Notes under the pieces: generated by a model
What the model was told of the DNA's origin: nothing
Databases searched by the model: none
Seen by the model: the letters and a program-made list of their open reading frames with translations, nothing else
Shown here: one piece after another, positions 41,229 through 55,839 of the stretch
Numbering within the stretch: the first letter of the stretch is position 1
How the letters are laid out: each line of letters opens with the position of its first letter
Source: Euwallacea fornicatus
Lineage: Eukaryota; Arthropoda; Insecta; Coleoptera; Curculionidae
DNA: 64,000 nt
Direction of reading: 5' to 3'
Assembly (NCBI RefSeq): GCF_040115645.1
Contig: NW_027096042.1
Coordinates: 496,001-560,000 of the forward strand
Position numbers and translations under genes: made by a program

Positions 41229-43315
41229 GTTTTCTAGAAAACGAGTAATTTATGTGCTCAAACACACATCTTTCGTGACTTTTCAAGATTTGAACCTCCG
41301 TAACTTCGGCAAATGTGCTTCAAATTCCGTCAAAAATTGATCATAGAATCACCTAGTTGAGCTCTTCATCATGACTCAGAAGGCTTCATTGTATCTTGGT
41401 GAGTTTTCCAGAAAACGAGTAATTTATGTGCACAAACATACTTCTTTCGTGACTTTTCAAGTTTTGAACCTCCGTAACTTCGGCAAATGAGCTCCAACTA
41501 CCTTCAAAATTTGACCACAGAATCATCACGGTGAGCTCTTCATCATGACTCATAAGGCTTCATTGTATCTTGGTGAGTTTTCCAGAAAACGAGTAATTTA
41601 TGTGCACAAACACACTTCTTTCGTGACTTTTCAAGCTATGAACCTACGTAACTTCGGCAAATGAGCTCCAACTACCTTCAAAATTTGACCACAGAATCAC
41701 CTCGACGAACTCTTTAACATGACAAATAAGGCTTCATTGTATCTTGGTGAGTTTTCTAGAAAACGAGTAATTTATGTGCTCAAACACACATCTTTCGTGA
41801 CTTTTCAAGTTTTGAACCTACGTAACTTCGGCAAATGAGCTCCAACTACCTTCAAAATTTGACCACAGAATCACCTCGACGAGCTCTTTAAAATGACAAA
41901 TAAGGCTTCATTGTATCTTGGTGAGTTTTCCAGAAAACGAGTAATTTATGTGCACAAACATACTTCTTTCGTGACTTTTCAAGTTTTGAACCTCCGTAAC
42001 TTCGGCAAATGAGCTCCAACTACCTTCAAAATTTGACCACAGAATCACCTCGACGAGTAATTTAACACGACTAATAAGGCTTCATTGTATCTTGGTGAGT
42101 TTTCTAGAAAACGAGTAATTTATGTGCACAAACACACTTCTTTCGTGACTTTTCAAGCTTTGAACCTCCGTAACTTCGGCAAATGAGGTCCAACTACCTT
42201 CAAAATTTGACCACAGAATCATCACGGTGAGCTCTTCATCATGACTCATAAGGCTTCATTGTATCTTGGTGAGTTTTCCAGAAAACGAGTAATTTATGTG
42301 CACAAACACACTTCTTTCGTGACTTTTCAAGCTATGAACCTACGTAACTTCGGCAAATGAGCTCCAACTACCTTCAAAATTTGACCACAGAATCACCTCG
42401 ACGAACTCTTTAACATGACAAATAAGGCTTCATTGTATCTTGGTGAGTTTTCTAGAAAACGAGTAATTTATGTGCTCAAACACACATCTTTCGTGACTTT
42501 TCAAGTTTTGAACCTACGTAACTTCGGCAAATGAGCTCCAACTACCTTCAAAATTTGACGACAGAATCACCTCGACGAGTAATTTAACAAGACAAATAAG
42601 GCTTCATTGTATCTTGGTGAGTTTTCTAGAAACGAGTAATTTATATGCACAAACACACATCTTTCGTGACTTTTCAAGTTTTGAACCTACGTAACTTCGG
42701 CAAATGAGCTCCAACTACCTTCAAAATTTGACCACAGAATCACCTCGACGAACTCTTTAACATGACAAATAAGGCTTCATTGTATCTTGGTGAGTTTTCC
42801 AGAAAACGAGTAATTTATGTGCACAAACATACTTCTTTCGTGACTTTTCAAGTTTTGAACCTCCGTAACTTCGGCAAATGAGCTCCAACTACCTTCAAAA
42901 TTTGACCACAGAATCACCTCGACGAGTAATTTAACACGACTAATAAGGCTTCATTGTATCTTGGTGAGTTTTCTAGAAAACGAGTAATTTATGTGCTCAA
43001 ACACACATCTTTCGTGACTTTTCAAGTTTTGAACCTACGTAACTTCGGCAAATGAGCTCCAACTACCTTCAAAATTTGACCACAGAATCACCTCGACGAG
43101 CTCTTTAAAATGACAAATAAGGCTTCATTGTATCTTGGTGAGTTTTCCAGAAAACGAGTAATTTATGTGCACAAACATACTTCTTTCGTGACTTTTCAAG
43201 TTTTGAACCTCCGTAACTTCGGCAAATGAGCTCCAACTACCTTCAAAATTTGACCACAGAATCACCTCGACGAGTAATTTAACACGACTAATAAGGCTTC
43301 ATTGTATCTTGGTGA

Positions 43316-45402
43316 GTTTTCCAGAAAACGAGTAATTTATGTGCTCAAACACACATCTTTCGTGACTTTTCAAGTTTTGAACCTACGTAACTACGGCAAA
43401 TGAGCTCCAACTACCTTCAAAATTTGACCACAGAATCACCTCGACGAGCTCTTTAACATGACAAATAAGGCTTCATTGTATCTTGGTGAGTTTTCCAGCA
43501 AACGAGTAATTTATGTGCACAAACATACTTCATTCGTGACTTTTCAAGTTTTGAACCTCCGTAACTTCGGCAAATGAGCTCCAACTACCTTCAAAATTTG
43601 ACCACAGAATCACCTCGACGAGTAATTTAACACGACTAATAAGGCTTCATTGTATCTTGGTGAGTTTTCTAGAAAACGAGTAATTTATGTGCTGAAACAC
43701 ACATGTTTCGTGACTTTTCAAGTTTTGAACCTACGTAACTTCGGCAAATGAGCTACAACTACCTTCAAAATTTGACCACAGCATCACCTCGACCAGCTCT
43801 TTAACATGACAAATAAGGCTTCATTGTATCTTGGTGAGTTTTCCAGAAAACGAGTAATTTATGTGCACAAACACACTTCTTTCGTGACTTTTCAAGCTAT
43901 GAACCTACGTAACTTCGGCAAATGAGCTTCAACTACCTTCAAAATTTGACCACAGAATCACCTCGACGAACTCTTTAACATGACAAATAAGGCTTCATTG
44001 TATCTTGGTGAGTTTTCTAGAAAACGAGTAATTTATGAGCTCAAACACACATCTTTCGTGACTTTTCAAGTTTTGAACCTACGTAACTTCGGCAAATGAG
44101 CCCCAACTACCTTCAAAATTTGACCACAGAATCACCTCGACGAGTAATTTAACAAGACAAATAAGGCTTCATTGTATCTTGGTGAGTTTTCTAGAAACGA
44201 GTAATTTATATGCACAAACACACTTCTTTCGTGACTTTTCAAGCTATGAACCTACGTAACTTCGGAAAATGAGCTCCAACTACCTTCAAAATTTGACCAC
44301 AGAATCACCTCGACGAACTCTTTAACATGACAAATAAGGCTTCATTGTATCTTGGTGAGTTTTCTAGAAAACGAGTAATTTATGTGCTCAAACACACATC
44401 TTTCGTGACTTTTCAAGTTTTGAACCTACGTAACTTCGGCAAATGAGCTCCAACTACCTTCAAAATTTGACCACAGAATCACCTCGACGAGCTCTTTAAC
44501 ATGACAAATAAGGCTTCATTGTATCTTGGTGAGTTTTCCAGAAAACGAGTAATTTATGTGCACAAACATACTTCTTTCGTGACTTTTCAAGTTTTGAACC
44601 TCCGTAACTTCGGCAAATGAGCTCCAACTACCTTCAAAATTTGACCACAGAATCACCTCGACGAGTAATTTAACACGACTAATAAGGCTTCATTGTATCT
44701 TGGTGAGTTTTCTAGAAAACGAGTAATTTATGTGCACAAACACACTTCTTTCGTGACTTTTCAAGCTTTGAACCTCCGTAACTTCGGCAAATGAGGTCCA
44801 ACTACCTTCAAAATTTGACCACAGAATCATCACGGTGAGCTCTTCATCATGACTCATAAGGCTTCATTGTATCTTGGTGAGTTTTCCAGAAAACGAGTAA
44901 TTTATGTGCTCAAACACACATCTTTCGTGACTTTTCAAGTTTTGAACCTACGTAACTACGGCAAATGAGCTCCAACTACCTTCAAAATTTGACCACAGAA
45001 TCACCTCGACGAGTAATTTAACACGACTAATAAGGCTTCATTGTATCTTGGTGAGTTTTCTAGAAAACGAGTAATTTATGTGCTGAAACACACATGTTTC
45101 GTGACTTTTCAAGTTTTGAACCTCCGTAACTTCGGCAAATGTGCTTCAAATTGCTTAAAAAATTGATCATAGAATCACCTCAACGAGCTCTTTTAAACGA
45201 CTAAGAAGGCTTCATTGTATCTTGGTGAGTTTTCTAGAAAACGACTAATTTATGTGCTCAAACACACATCTTTCGTGACTTTTCAAGTTTTGAACCTCCG
45301 TAACTTCGGCAAATGAGGACCAACTACCTTCAAAATTTGACCACAGAATCATCACGGTGAGCTCTTCATCATGACTCATAAGGCTTCATTGTATCTTGGT
45401 GA
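43316..45402 (+). repeat. Block D: displaced fragment of the region-B higher-order repeat
   Basis: Twelve units in the order U-S-P-q-V-Z-V-R-T-U-Y plus a Y/T hybrid. The P unit at 43664 has the region-B marker 'gcatcacc', and Z at 44186 has 'cttcggaaaatg', a variant otherwise seen only in region B (12703, 17748, 19835, 22792, 25227). Relative to the full region-B unit, Q-Q2-W is missing between P and q. The block lies 17 kb beyond the end of region B, with region C in between. The hybrid at 45229 joins a Y-type head ('acgactaattt') to a 'gaggacc' body and the T tail. Confidence 0.84.
45229..45402 (+). repeat. Chimeric monomer (Y head, T body and tail)
   Basis: The first half has 'acgactaattt', 'ctcaaacacacatc' and 'gttttgaacctccg', as in the second Y unit of 26270, 50274 and 58273. 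The second half has 'gaggaccaac' and 'tcatcacggtgagctcttc', as in region-E T units. The switch lies between about unit positions 70 and 90. It marks a crossover or conversion junction at the edge of region E. Confidence 0.8.
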
Positions 45403-45750
45403 GTTTTCCAGAAAACGAGTAATTTATGTGCACAAACACACTTCTTTCGTGACTTTTCAAGCTATGAACCTACGTAACTTCGGCTAATGAGCTCCAACTA
45501 CCTTCAAAATTTGACCACAGAATCACCTCGACGAGTAATTTAACACGACTAATAAGGCTTCATTGTATCTTGGTGAGTTTTCTAGAAAACGAGTAATTTA
45601 TGTGCTCAAACACACATCTTTCGTGACTTTTCAAGTTTTGAACCTACGTCACTTCGGCAAATGAGCTCCAACTACCTTCAAAATTTGACCACAGAATCAC
45701 CTCGACGAGCTCTTTAACATGACAAATAAGGCTTCATTGTATCTTGGTGA

Positions 45751-45924
45751 GTTTTTTAGAAAACGAGTAATTTATGTGCACAAACACACATCTTTCGTGA
45801 CTTTTCAAGCTTTGAACCTCCGTAACTTCGGCAAATGAGCTCCAACTACCTTCAAAATTTGACCACAGAATCACCTCGACGAACTCTTCATCATGACTCA
45901 TAAGGCTTCATTGTATCTTGGTGA
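45751..45924 (+). repeat. K monomer ('gttttttag'), region E marker
   Basis: The C at unit position 6 is T, giving a six-T run and breaking the 14-bp palindrome. It is followed by 'cacaaacacacatc', 'gctttgaacctccg' and tail 'gaactcttcatcatg'. Copies are at 45751, 50796, 58621 and 61056; the last three also share 'aacatcggc'. It is the best single marker for the start of the region-E unit. Confidence 0.87.
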
Positions 45925-48900
45925 GTTTTCTAGAAAACGAGTAATTTATGTGCACAAACACACATCTTTCGTGACTTTTCAAGCTATGAACCTACGTAAC
46001 TTCGGCAAATGAGCTCCAACTACCTTCAAAATTTGACCACAGAATCACCTCGACGAGTAATTTAACACGACTAATAAGGCTTCATTGTATCTTGGTGAGT
46101 TTTCCAGAAAACGAGTAATTTATGTGCACAAACACACTTCTTTCGTGACTTTTCAAGCTATGAACCTACGTAACTTCGGCAAATGAGCTCCAACTACCTT
46201 CAAAATTTGACCACAGAATCACCTCGACGAACTCTTTAACATGACAAATAAGGCTTCATTGTATCTTGGTGAGTTTTCTAGAAAACGAGTAATTTATGTG
46301 CTCAAACACACATCTTTCGTGACTTTTCAAGTTTTGAACCTACGTAACTTCGGCAAATGAGCTCCAACTACCTTCAAAATTTGACCACAGAATCACCTCG
46401 ACGAGCTCTTTAAAATGACAAATAAGGCTTCATTGTATCTTGGTGAGTTTTCCAGAAAACGAGTAATTTATGTGCACAAACATACTTCTTTCGTGACTTT
46501 TCAAGTTTTGAACCTCCGTAACTTCGGCAAATGAGCTCCAACTACCTTCAAAATTTGACCACAGAATCACCTCGACGAGTAATTTAACACGACTAATAAG
46601 GCTTCATTGTATCTTGGTGAGTTTTCTAGAAAACGAGTAATTTATGTGCACAAACACACTTCTTTCGTGACTTTTCAAGCTTTGAACCTCCGTAACTTCG
46701 GCAAATGAGGACCAACTACCTTCAAAATTTGACCACAGAATCATCACGGTGAGCTCTTCATCATGACTCATAAGGCTTCATTGTATCTTGGTGAGTTTTC
46801 CAGAAAACGAGTAATTTATGTGCTCAAACACACATCTTTCGTGACTTTTCAAGTTTTGAACCTACGTAACTACGGCAAATGAGCTCCAACTACCTTCAAA
46901 ATTTGACCACAGAATCACCTCGACGAGCTCTTTAACATGACAAATAAGGCTTCATTGTATCTTGGTGAGTTTTCCAGCAAACGAGTAATTTATGTGCACA
47001 AACATACTTCATTCGTGACTTTTCAAGTTTTGAACCTCCGTAACTTCGGCAAATGAGCTCCAACTACCTTCAAAATTTGACCACAGAATCACCTCGACGA
47101 GTAATTTAACACGACTAATAAGGCTTCATTGTATCTTGGTGAGTTTTCTAGAAAACGAGTATTTTATGTGCACAAACACACTTCTTTCGTGACTTTTCAA
47201 GCTATGAACCTACGTAACTTCGGCAAATGAGCTACAACTACCTTCAAAATTTGACCACAGAATCACCTCGACGAGTAATTTAACACGACTAATAAGGCTT
47301 CATTGTATCTTGGTGAGTTTTCCAGAAAACGAGTAATTTATGTGCACAAACACACTTCTTTCGTGACTTTTCAAGCTATGAATCTACGTAACTTCGGCTA
47401 ATGAGCTCCAACTACCTTCAAAATTTGACCACAGAATCACCTCGACGAACTCTTTAACATGACAAATAAGGCTTCATTGTATCTTGGTGAGTTTTCTAGA
47501 AAACGAGTAATTTATGTGCTCAAACACACATCTTTCGTGACTTTTCAAGTTTTGAACCTACGTAACTTCGGCAAATGAGCTCCAACTACCTTCAAAATTT
47601 GACCACAGAATCACCTCGACGAGTAATTTAACAAGACAAATAAGGCTTCATTGTATCTTGGTGAGTTTTCTAGAAACGAGTAATTTATATGCTCAAACAC
47701 ACTTCTTTCGTGACTTTTCAAGCTATGAACCTACGTAACTTCGGCAAATGAGCTCCAACTACCTTCAAAATTTGACCACAGAATCACCTCGACGAACTCT
47801 TTAACATGACAAATAAGGCTTCATTGTATCTTGGTGAGTTTTCCAGAAAACGAGTAATTTATGTGCACAAACACACTTCTTTCGTGACTTTTCAAGTTTT
47901 GAACCTCCGTAACTTCGGCAAATGAGCTCCAACTACCTTCAAAATTTGACCACAGAATCACCTCGACGAGCTCTTTAACATGACAAATAAGGCTTCATTG
48001 TATCTTGGTGAGTTTTCCAGCAAACGAGTAATTTATGTGCACAAACATACTTCATTCGTGACTTTTCAAGTTTTGAACCTCCGTAACTTCGGCAAATGAG
48101 CTCCAACTACCTTCAAAATTTGACCACAGAATCACCTCGACGAGCTCTTTAACATGACAAATAAGGCTTCATTGTATCTTGGTGAGTTTTCCAGCAAACG
48201 AGTAATTTATGTGCACAAACATACTTCATTCGTGACTTTTCAAGATTTGAACCTCCGTAACTTCGGCAAATGAGCTCCAACTACCTTCAAAATTTGACCA
48301 CAGAATCACCTCGACGAGTAATTTAACACGACTAATAAGGCTTCATTGTATCTTGGTGAGTTTTCTAGAAAACGAGTAATTTATGTGCACAAACACACTT
48401 CTTTCGTGACTTTTCAAGCTATGAACCTACGTAACTTCGGCTAATGAGCTCCAACTACCTTCAAAATTTGACCACAGAATCACCTCGACGAACTCTTTAA
48501 CATGACAAATAAGGCTTCATTGTATCTTGGTGAGTTTTCTAGAAAACGAGTAATTTATGTGCTCAAACACACATCTTTCGTGACTTTTCAAGTTTTGAAC
48601 CTCCGTAACTTCGGCAAATGAGCTCCAACTACCTTCAAAATTTGACCACAGAATCACCTCGACGAGTAATTTAACACGACTAATAAGGCTTCATTGTATC
48701 TTGGTGAGTTTTCTAGAAAACGAGTAATTTATGTGCACAAACACACTTCTTTCGTGACTTTTCAAGCTATGAACCTACGTAACTTCGGCTAATGAGCTCC
48801 AACTACCTTCAAAATTTGACCACAGAATCACCTCGACGAACTCTTTAACATGACAAATAAGGCTTCATTGTATCTTGGTGAGTTTTCTAGAAAACGAGTA

Positions 48901-49577
48901 ATTTATGTGCTCAAACACACATCTTTCGTGACTTTTCAAGTTTTGAACCTACGTAACTTCGGCAAATGAGCTCCAACTACCTTCAAAATTTGACCACAGA
49001 ATCACCTCGACGAACTCTTTAACATGACATATAAGGCTTCATTGTATCTTGATGAGTTTTCTAGAAAACGAGTAATTTATGTGCTCAAACACACATCTTT
49101 CGTGACTTTTCAAGTTTTGAACCTACGTAACTTCGGCAAATGAGCTCCAACTACCTTCAAAATTTGACCACAGAATCACCTCGACGAGCTCTTTAAAATG
49201 ACAAATAAGGCTTCATTGTATCTTGGTGAGTTTTCCAGAAAACGAGTAATTTATGTGCACAAACATACTTCTTTCGTGACTTTTCAAGTTTTGAACCTCC
49301 GTAACTTCGGCAAATGAGCTCCAACTACCTTCAAAATTTGACCACAGAATCACCTCGACGAACTCTTTAACATGACAAATAAGGCTTCATTGTATCTTGG
49401 TGAGTTTTCTAGAAAACGAGTAATTTATGTGCTCAAACACACATCTTTCGTGACTTTTCAAGTTTTGAACCTACGTAACTTCGGCAAATGAGCTCCAACT
49501 ACCTTCAAAATTTGACCACAGAATCACCTCGACGAGCTCTTTAACATGACAAATAAGGCTTCATTGTATCTTGGTGA

Positions 49578-52500
49578 GTTTTCCAGAAAACGAGTAATTT
49601 ATGTGCACAAACATACTTCTTTCGTGACTTTTCAAGTTTTGAACCTCCGTAACTTCGGCAAATGAGCTCCAACTACCTTCAAAATTTGACCACAGAATCA
49701 CCTCGACGAGTAATTTAACACGACTAATAAGGCTTCATTGTATCTTGGTGAGTTTTCTAGAAAACGAGTAATTTATGTGCACAAACACACTTCTTTCGTG
49801 ACTTTTCAAGCTTTGAACCTCCGTAACTTCGGCAAATGAGGTCCAACTACCTTCAAAATTTGACCACAGAATCATCACGGTGAGCTCTTCATCATGACTC
49901 ATAAGACTTCATTGTATCTTGGTGAGTTTTCCAGAAAACGAGTAATTTATGTGCTCAAACACACATCTTTCGTGACTTTTCAAGTTTTGAACCTACGTAA
50001 CTACGGCAAATGAGCTCCAACTACCTTCAAAATTTGACCACAGAATCACCTCGACGAGTAATTTAACACGACTAATAAGGCTTCATTGTATCTTGGTGAG
50101 TTTTCTAGAAAACGAGTAATTTATGTGCTGAAACACACATGTTTCGTGACTTTTCAAGTTTTGAACCTCCGTAACTTCGGCAAATGTGCTTCAAATTGCT
50201 TAAAAAATTGATCATAGAATCACCTCAACGAGCTCTTTTAAACGACTAAGAAGGCTTCATTGTATCTTGGTGAGTTTTCTAGAAAACGACTAATTTATGT
50301 GCTCAAACACACATCTTTCGTGACTTTTCAAGTTTTGAACCTCCGTAACTTCGGCAAATGTGCTTCAAATTGCTTAAAAAATTGATCATAGAATCACCTC
50401 AACGAGCTCTTTTAAACGACTAAGAAGGCTTCATTGTATCTTGGTGAGTTTTCTAGAAAACGAGTAATTTATGTGCTCAAACACACATCTTTCGTGACTT
50501 TTCAAGTTTTGAACCTACGTAACTTCGGCAAATGAGCTCCAACTACCTTCAAAATTTGACCACAGAATCACCTCGACGAGCTCTTTAACATGACAAATAA
50601 GGCTTCATTGTATCTTGGTGAGTTTTCTAGAAAACGAGTAATTTATGTGCTCAAACACACATCTTTCGTGACTTTTCAAGTTTTGAACCTACGTCACTTC
50701 GGCAAATGAGCTCCAACTACCTTCAAAATTTGACCACAGAATCACCTCGACGAGCTCTTTAACATGACAAATAAGGCTTCATTGTATCTTGGTGAGTTTT
50801 TTAGAAAACGAGTAATTTATGTGCACAAACACACATCTTTCGTGACTTTTCAAGCTTTGAACCTCCGTAACATCGGCAAATGAGCTCCAACTACCTTCAA
50901 AATTTGACCACAGAATCACCTCGACGAACTCTTCATCATGACTCATAAGGCTTCATTGTATCTTGGTGAGTTTTCTAGAAAACGAGTAATTTATGTGCAC
51001 AAACACACATCTTTCGTGACTTTTCAAGCTATGAACCTACGTAACTTCGGCAAATGAGCTCCAACTACCTTCAAAATTTGACCACAGAATCACCTCGACG
51101 AGTAATTTAACACGACTAATAAGGCTTCATTGTATCTTGGTGAGTTTTCCAGAAAACGAGTAATTTATGTGCACAAACACACTTCTTTCGTGACTTTTCA
51201 AGCTATGAACCTACGTAACTTCGGCAAATGAGCTCCAACTACCTTCAAAATTTGACCACAGAATCACCTCGACGAGTAATTTAACAAGACAAATAAGGCT
51301 TCATTGTATCTTGGTGAGTTTTCTAGAAAACGAGTAATTTATGTGCTCAAACACACATCTTTCGTGACTTTTCAAGTTTTGAACCTACGTAACTTCGGCA
51401 AATGAGCTCCAACTACCTTCAAAATTTGACCACAGAATCACCTCGACGAGCTCTTTAAAATGACAAATAAGGCTTCATTGTATCTTGGTGAGTTTTCCAG
51501 AAAACGAGTAATTTATGTGCACAAACATACTTCTTTCGTGACTTTTCAAGTTTTGAACCTCCGTAACTTCGGCAAATGAGCTCCAACTACCTTCAAAATT
51601 TGACCACAGAATCACCTCGACGAGTAATTTAACACGACTAATAAGGCTTCATTGTATCTTGGTGAGTTTTCCAGAAAACGAGTAATTTATGTGCACAAAC
51701 ACACTTCTTTCGTGACTTTTCAAGCTATGAACCTACGTAACTTCGGCTAATGAGCTCCAACTACCTTCAAAATTTGACCACAGAATCACCTCGACGAACT
51801 CTTTAACATGACAAATAAGGCTTCATTGTATCTTGGTGAGTTTTCTAGAAAACGAGTAATTTATGTGCTCAAACACACATCTTTCGTGACTTTTCAAGTT
51901 TTGAACCTACGTAACTTCGGCAAATGAGCTCCAACTACCTTCAAAATTTGACCACAGAATCACCTCGACGAGTAATTTAACAAGACAAATAAGGCTTCAT
52001 TGTATCTTGGTGAGTTTTCTAGAAAACGAGTAATTTATGTGCACAAACACACTTCTTTCGTGACTTTTCAAGCTTTGAACCTCCGTAACTTCGGCAAATG
52101 AGGACCAACTACCTTCAAAATTTGACCACAGAATCATCACGGTGAGCTCTTCATCATGACTCATAAGGCTTCATTGTATCTTGGTGAGTTTTCCAGAAAA
52201 CGAGTAATTTATGTGCTCAAACACACATCTTTCGTGACTTTTCAAGTTTTGAACCTACGTAACTACGGCAAATGAGCTCCAACTACCTTCAAAATTTGAC
52301 CACAGAATCACCTCGACGAGCTCTTTAACATGACAAATAAGGCTTCATTGTATCTTGGTGAGTTTTCCAGCAAACGAGTAATTTATGTGCACAAACATAC
52401 TTCATTCGTGACTTTTCAAGTTTTGAACCTCCGTAACTTCGGCAAATGAGCTCCAACTACCTTCAAAATTTGACCACAGAATCACCTCGACGAGTAATTT

Positions 52501-53404
52501 AACACGACTAATAAGGCTTCATTGTATCTTGGTGAGTTTTCCAGAAAACGAGTAATTTATGTGCACAAACACACTTCTTTCGTGACTTTTCAAGCTATGA
52601 ACCTACGTAACTTCGGCTAATGAGCTCCAACTACCTTCAAAATTTGACCACAGAATCACCTCGACGAACTCTTTAACATGACAAATAAGGCTTCATTGTA
52701 TCTTGGTGAGTTTTCTAGAAAACGAGTAATTTATGTGCTCAAACACACATCTTTCGTGACTTTTCAAGTTTTGAACCTACGTAACTTCGGCAAATGAGCT
52801 CCAACTACCTTCAAAATTTGACCACAGAATCACCTCGACGAGTAATTTAACAAGACAAATAAGGCTTCATTGTATCTTGGTGAGTTTTCTAGAAACGAGT
52901 AATTTATATGCTCAAACACACTTCTTTCGTGACTTTTCAAGCTATGAACCTACGTAACTTCGGCAAATGAGCTCCAACTACCTTCAAAATTTGACCACAG
53001 AATCACCTCGACGAACTCTTTAACATGACAAATAAGGCTTCATTGTATCTTGGTGAGTTTTCCAGCAAACGAGTAATTTATGTGCACAAACATACTTCAT
53101 TCGTGACTTTTCAAGTTTTGAACCTCCGTAACTTCGGCAAATGAGCTCCAACTACCTTCAAAATTTGACCACAGAATCACCTCGACGAGCTCTTTAACAT
53201 GACAAATAAGGCTTCATTGTATCTTGGTGAGTTTTCCAGCAAACGAGTAATTTATGTGCACAAACATACTTCATTCGTGACTTTTCAAGTTTTGAACCTC
53301 CGTAACTTCGGCAAATGAGCTCCAACTACCTTCAAAATTTGACCACAGAATCACCTCGACGAGTAATTTAACACGACTAATAAGGCTTCATTGTATCTTG
53401 GTGA
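49578..53404 (+). repeat. Region E duplicated segment, left copy (22 monomers)
   Basis: Runs from the R unit at 49578 through T ('aagacttc'), U, Y, second Y, V, V ('cgtcac'), K and on to the S unit at 53231. It matches 57577-61055 monomer by monomer, including rare bases, except that the V at 50448 and one of the two adjacent S units (53057/53231) are absent from the right copy. The offset is 7999 bp before the missing V and 7825 bp after it. Confidence 0.86.
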
Positions 53405-55839
53405 GTTTTCTAGAAAACGAGTAATTTATGTGCACAAACACACTTCTTTCGTGACTTTTCAAGCTATGAACCTACGTAACTTCGGCTAATGAGCTCCAAC
53501 TACCTTCAAAATTTGACCACAGAATCACCTCGACGAACTCTTTAACATGACAAATAAGGCTTCATTGTATCTTGGTGAGTTTTCTAGAAAACGAGTAATT
53601 TATGTGCTCAAACACACATCTTTCGTGACTTTTCAAGTTTTGAACCTACGTAACTTCGGCAAATGAGCTCCAACTACCTTCAAAATTTGACCACAGAATC
53701 ACCTCGACGAACTCTTTAACATGACAAATAAGGCTTCATTGTATCTTGATGAGTTTTCTAGAAAACGAGTAATTTATGTGCTCAAACACACATCTTTCGT
53801 GACTTTTCAAGTTTTGAACCTACGTAACTTCGGCAAATGAGCTCCAACTACCTTCAAAATTTGACCACAGAATCACCTCGACGAGCTCTTTAAAATGACA
53901 AATAAGGCTTCATTGTATCTTGGTGAGTTTTCCAGAAAACGAGTAATTTATGTGCACAAACATACTTCTTTCGTGACTTTTCAAGTTTTGAACCTCCGTA
54001 ACTTCGGCAAATGAGCTCCAACTACCTTCAAAATTTGACCACACAATCACCTCGACGAGCTCTTTAACATGACAAATAAGGCTTCATTGTATCTTGGTGA
54101 GTTTTCCAGCAAACGAGTAATTTATGTGCACAAACATACTTCATTCGTGACTTTTCAAGTTTTGAACCTCCGTAACTTCGGCAAATGAGCTCCAACTACC
54201 TTCAAAATTTGACCACAGAATCACCTCGACGAGTAATTTAACACGACTAATAAGGCTTCATTGTATCTTGGTGAGTTTTCTAGAAAACGAGTAATTTATG
54301 TGCTGAAACACACATGTTTCGTGACTTTTCAAGTTTTGAACCTACGTAACTTCGGCAAATGAGCTACAACTACCTTCAAAATTTGACCACAGAATCACCT
54401 CGACGAGCTCTTTAACATGACAAATAAGTCTTCATTGTATCTTGGTGAGTTTTCCAGAAAACGAGTAATTTATGTGCACAAACACACTTCTTTCGTGACT
54501 TTTCAAGCTATGAACCTACGTAACTTCGGCAAATGAGCTCCAACTACCTTCAAAATTTGACCACAGAATCACCTCGACGAGTAATTTAACACGACTAATA
54601 AGGCTTCATTGTATCTTGGTGAGTTTTCCAGAAAACGAGTAATTTATGTGCACAAACACACTTCTTTCGTGACTTTTCAAGCTATGAACCTACGTAACTT
54701 CGGCAAATGAGCTACAACTACCTTCAAAATTTGACCACAGAATCACCTCGACGAGTAATTTAACACGACTAATAAGGCTTCATTGTATCTTGGTGAGTTT
54801 TCCAAAAAACGAGTAATTTATATGCACAAACACACTTCTTTCGTGACTTTTCAAGCTTTGAACCTCCGTAACTTCGGCAAATGAGCTCCAACTACCTTCA
54901 AAATTTGACCACAGAATCATCACGGTGAGCTCTTCATCATGACTCATAAGGCTTCATTGTATCTTGGTGAGTTTTCCAGAAAACGAGTAATTTATGTGCA
55001 CAAACACACTTCTTTCGTGACTTTTCAAGCTATGAACCTACGTAACTTCGGCTAATGAGCTCCAACTACCTTCAAAATTTGACCACAGAATCACCTCGAC
55101 GAACTCTTTAACATGACAAATAAGGCTTCATTGTATCTTGGTGAGTTTTCTAGAAACGAGTAATTTATATGCACAAACACACTTCTTTCGTGACTTTTCA
55201 AGCTATGAACCTACGTAACTTCGGCAAATGAGCTCCAACTACCTTCAAAATTTGACCACAGAATCACCTCGACGAACTCTTTAACATGACAAATAAGGCT
55301 TCATTGTATCTTGGTGAGTTTTCCAGAAAACGAGTAATTTATGTGCACAAACACACTTCTTTCGTGACTTTTCAAGCTTTGAACCTCCGTAACTTCGGCA
55401 AATGAGCTTCAAATACCTTCAAAATTTTACCACAGAATCACCTCGACGAGCTCGTGAATATGACAAATAAGGCTTCATTGTATCTTGGTGAGTTTTCCAA
55501 AAAACGAGTAATTTATATGCACAAACACACTTCTTTCGTGACTTTTCAAGCTATGAACCTACGTAACTTCGGCAAATGAGCTCCAACTACCTTCAAAATT
55601 TGACCACAGAATCACCTCGACGAGTAATTTAACACGACTAATAAGGCTTCATTGTATCTTGGTGAGTTTTCCAGCAAACGAGTAATTTATGTGCACAAAC
55701 ATACTTCATTCGTGACTTTTCAAGTTTTGAACCTCCGTAACTTCGGCAAATGAGCTCCAACTACCTTCAAAATTTGACCACAGAATCACCTCGACGAGTA
55801 ATTTAACACGACTAATAAGGCTTCATTGTATCTTGGTGA

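Larger units (their letters stand above)
30445..43315 (+). repeat. Region C: 22- to 23-monomer higher-order repeat rich in V and R units
   Basis: Seventy-four monomers. Each copy opens with an X unit ('gatttgaacctccg', 'tgtgcttcaaattccgtc', tail 'ctagttgagctcttcatc') at 30445, 32184, 33401, 37228 and 41229. The last four of these directly follow a copy boundary. Copies: 30445-32183 (10 units), 32184-33400 (7), 33401-37227 (22, 3827 bp), 37228-41228 (23, 4001 bp) and 41229-43315 (12, divergent toward its end). V-R alternation with a 'ctctttaaaatg' tail in V is typical. Two further markers are 'gtgacttttctag' before T units (31836, 36011, 40012) and 'cgaacaactc' in the following Q unit. P units are absent. 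Confidence 0.85.
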
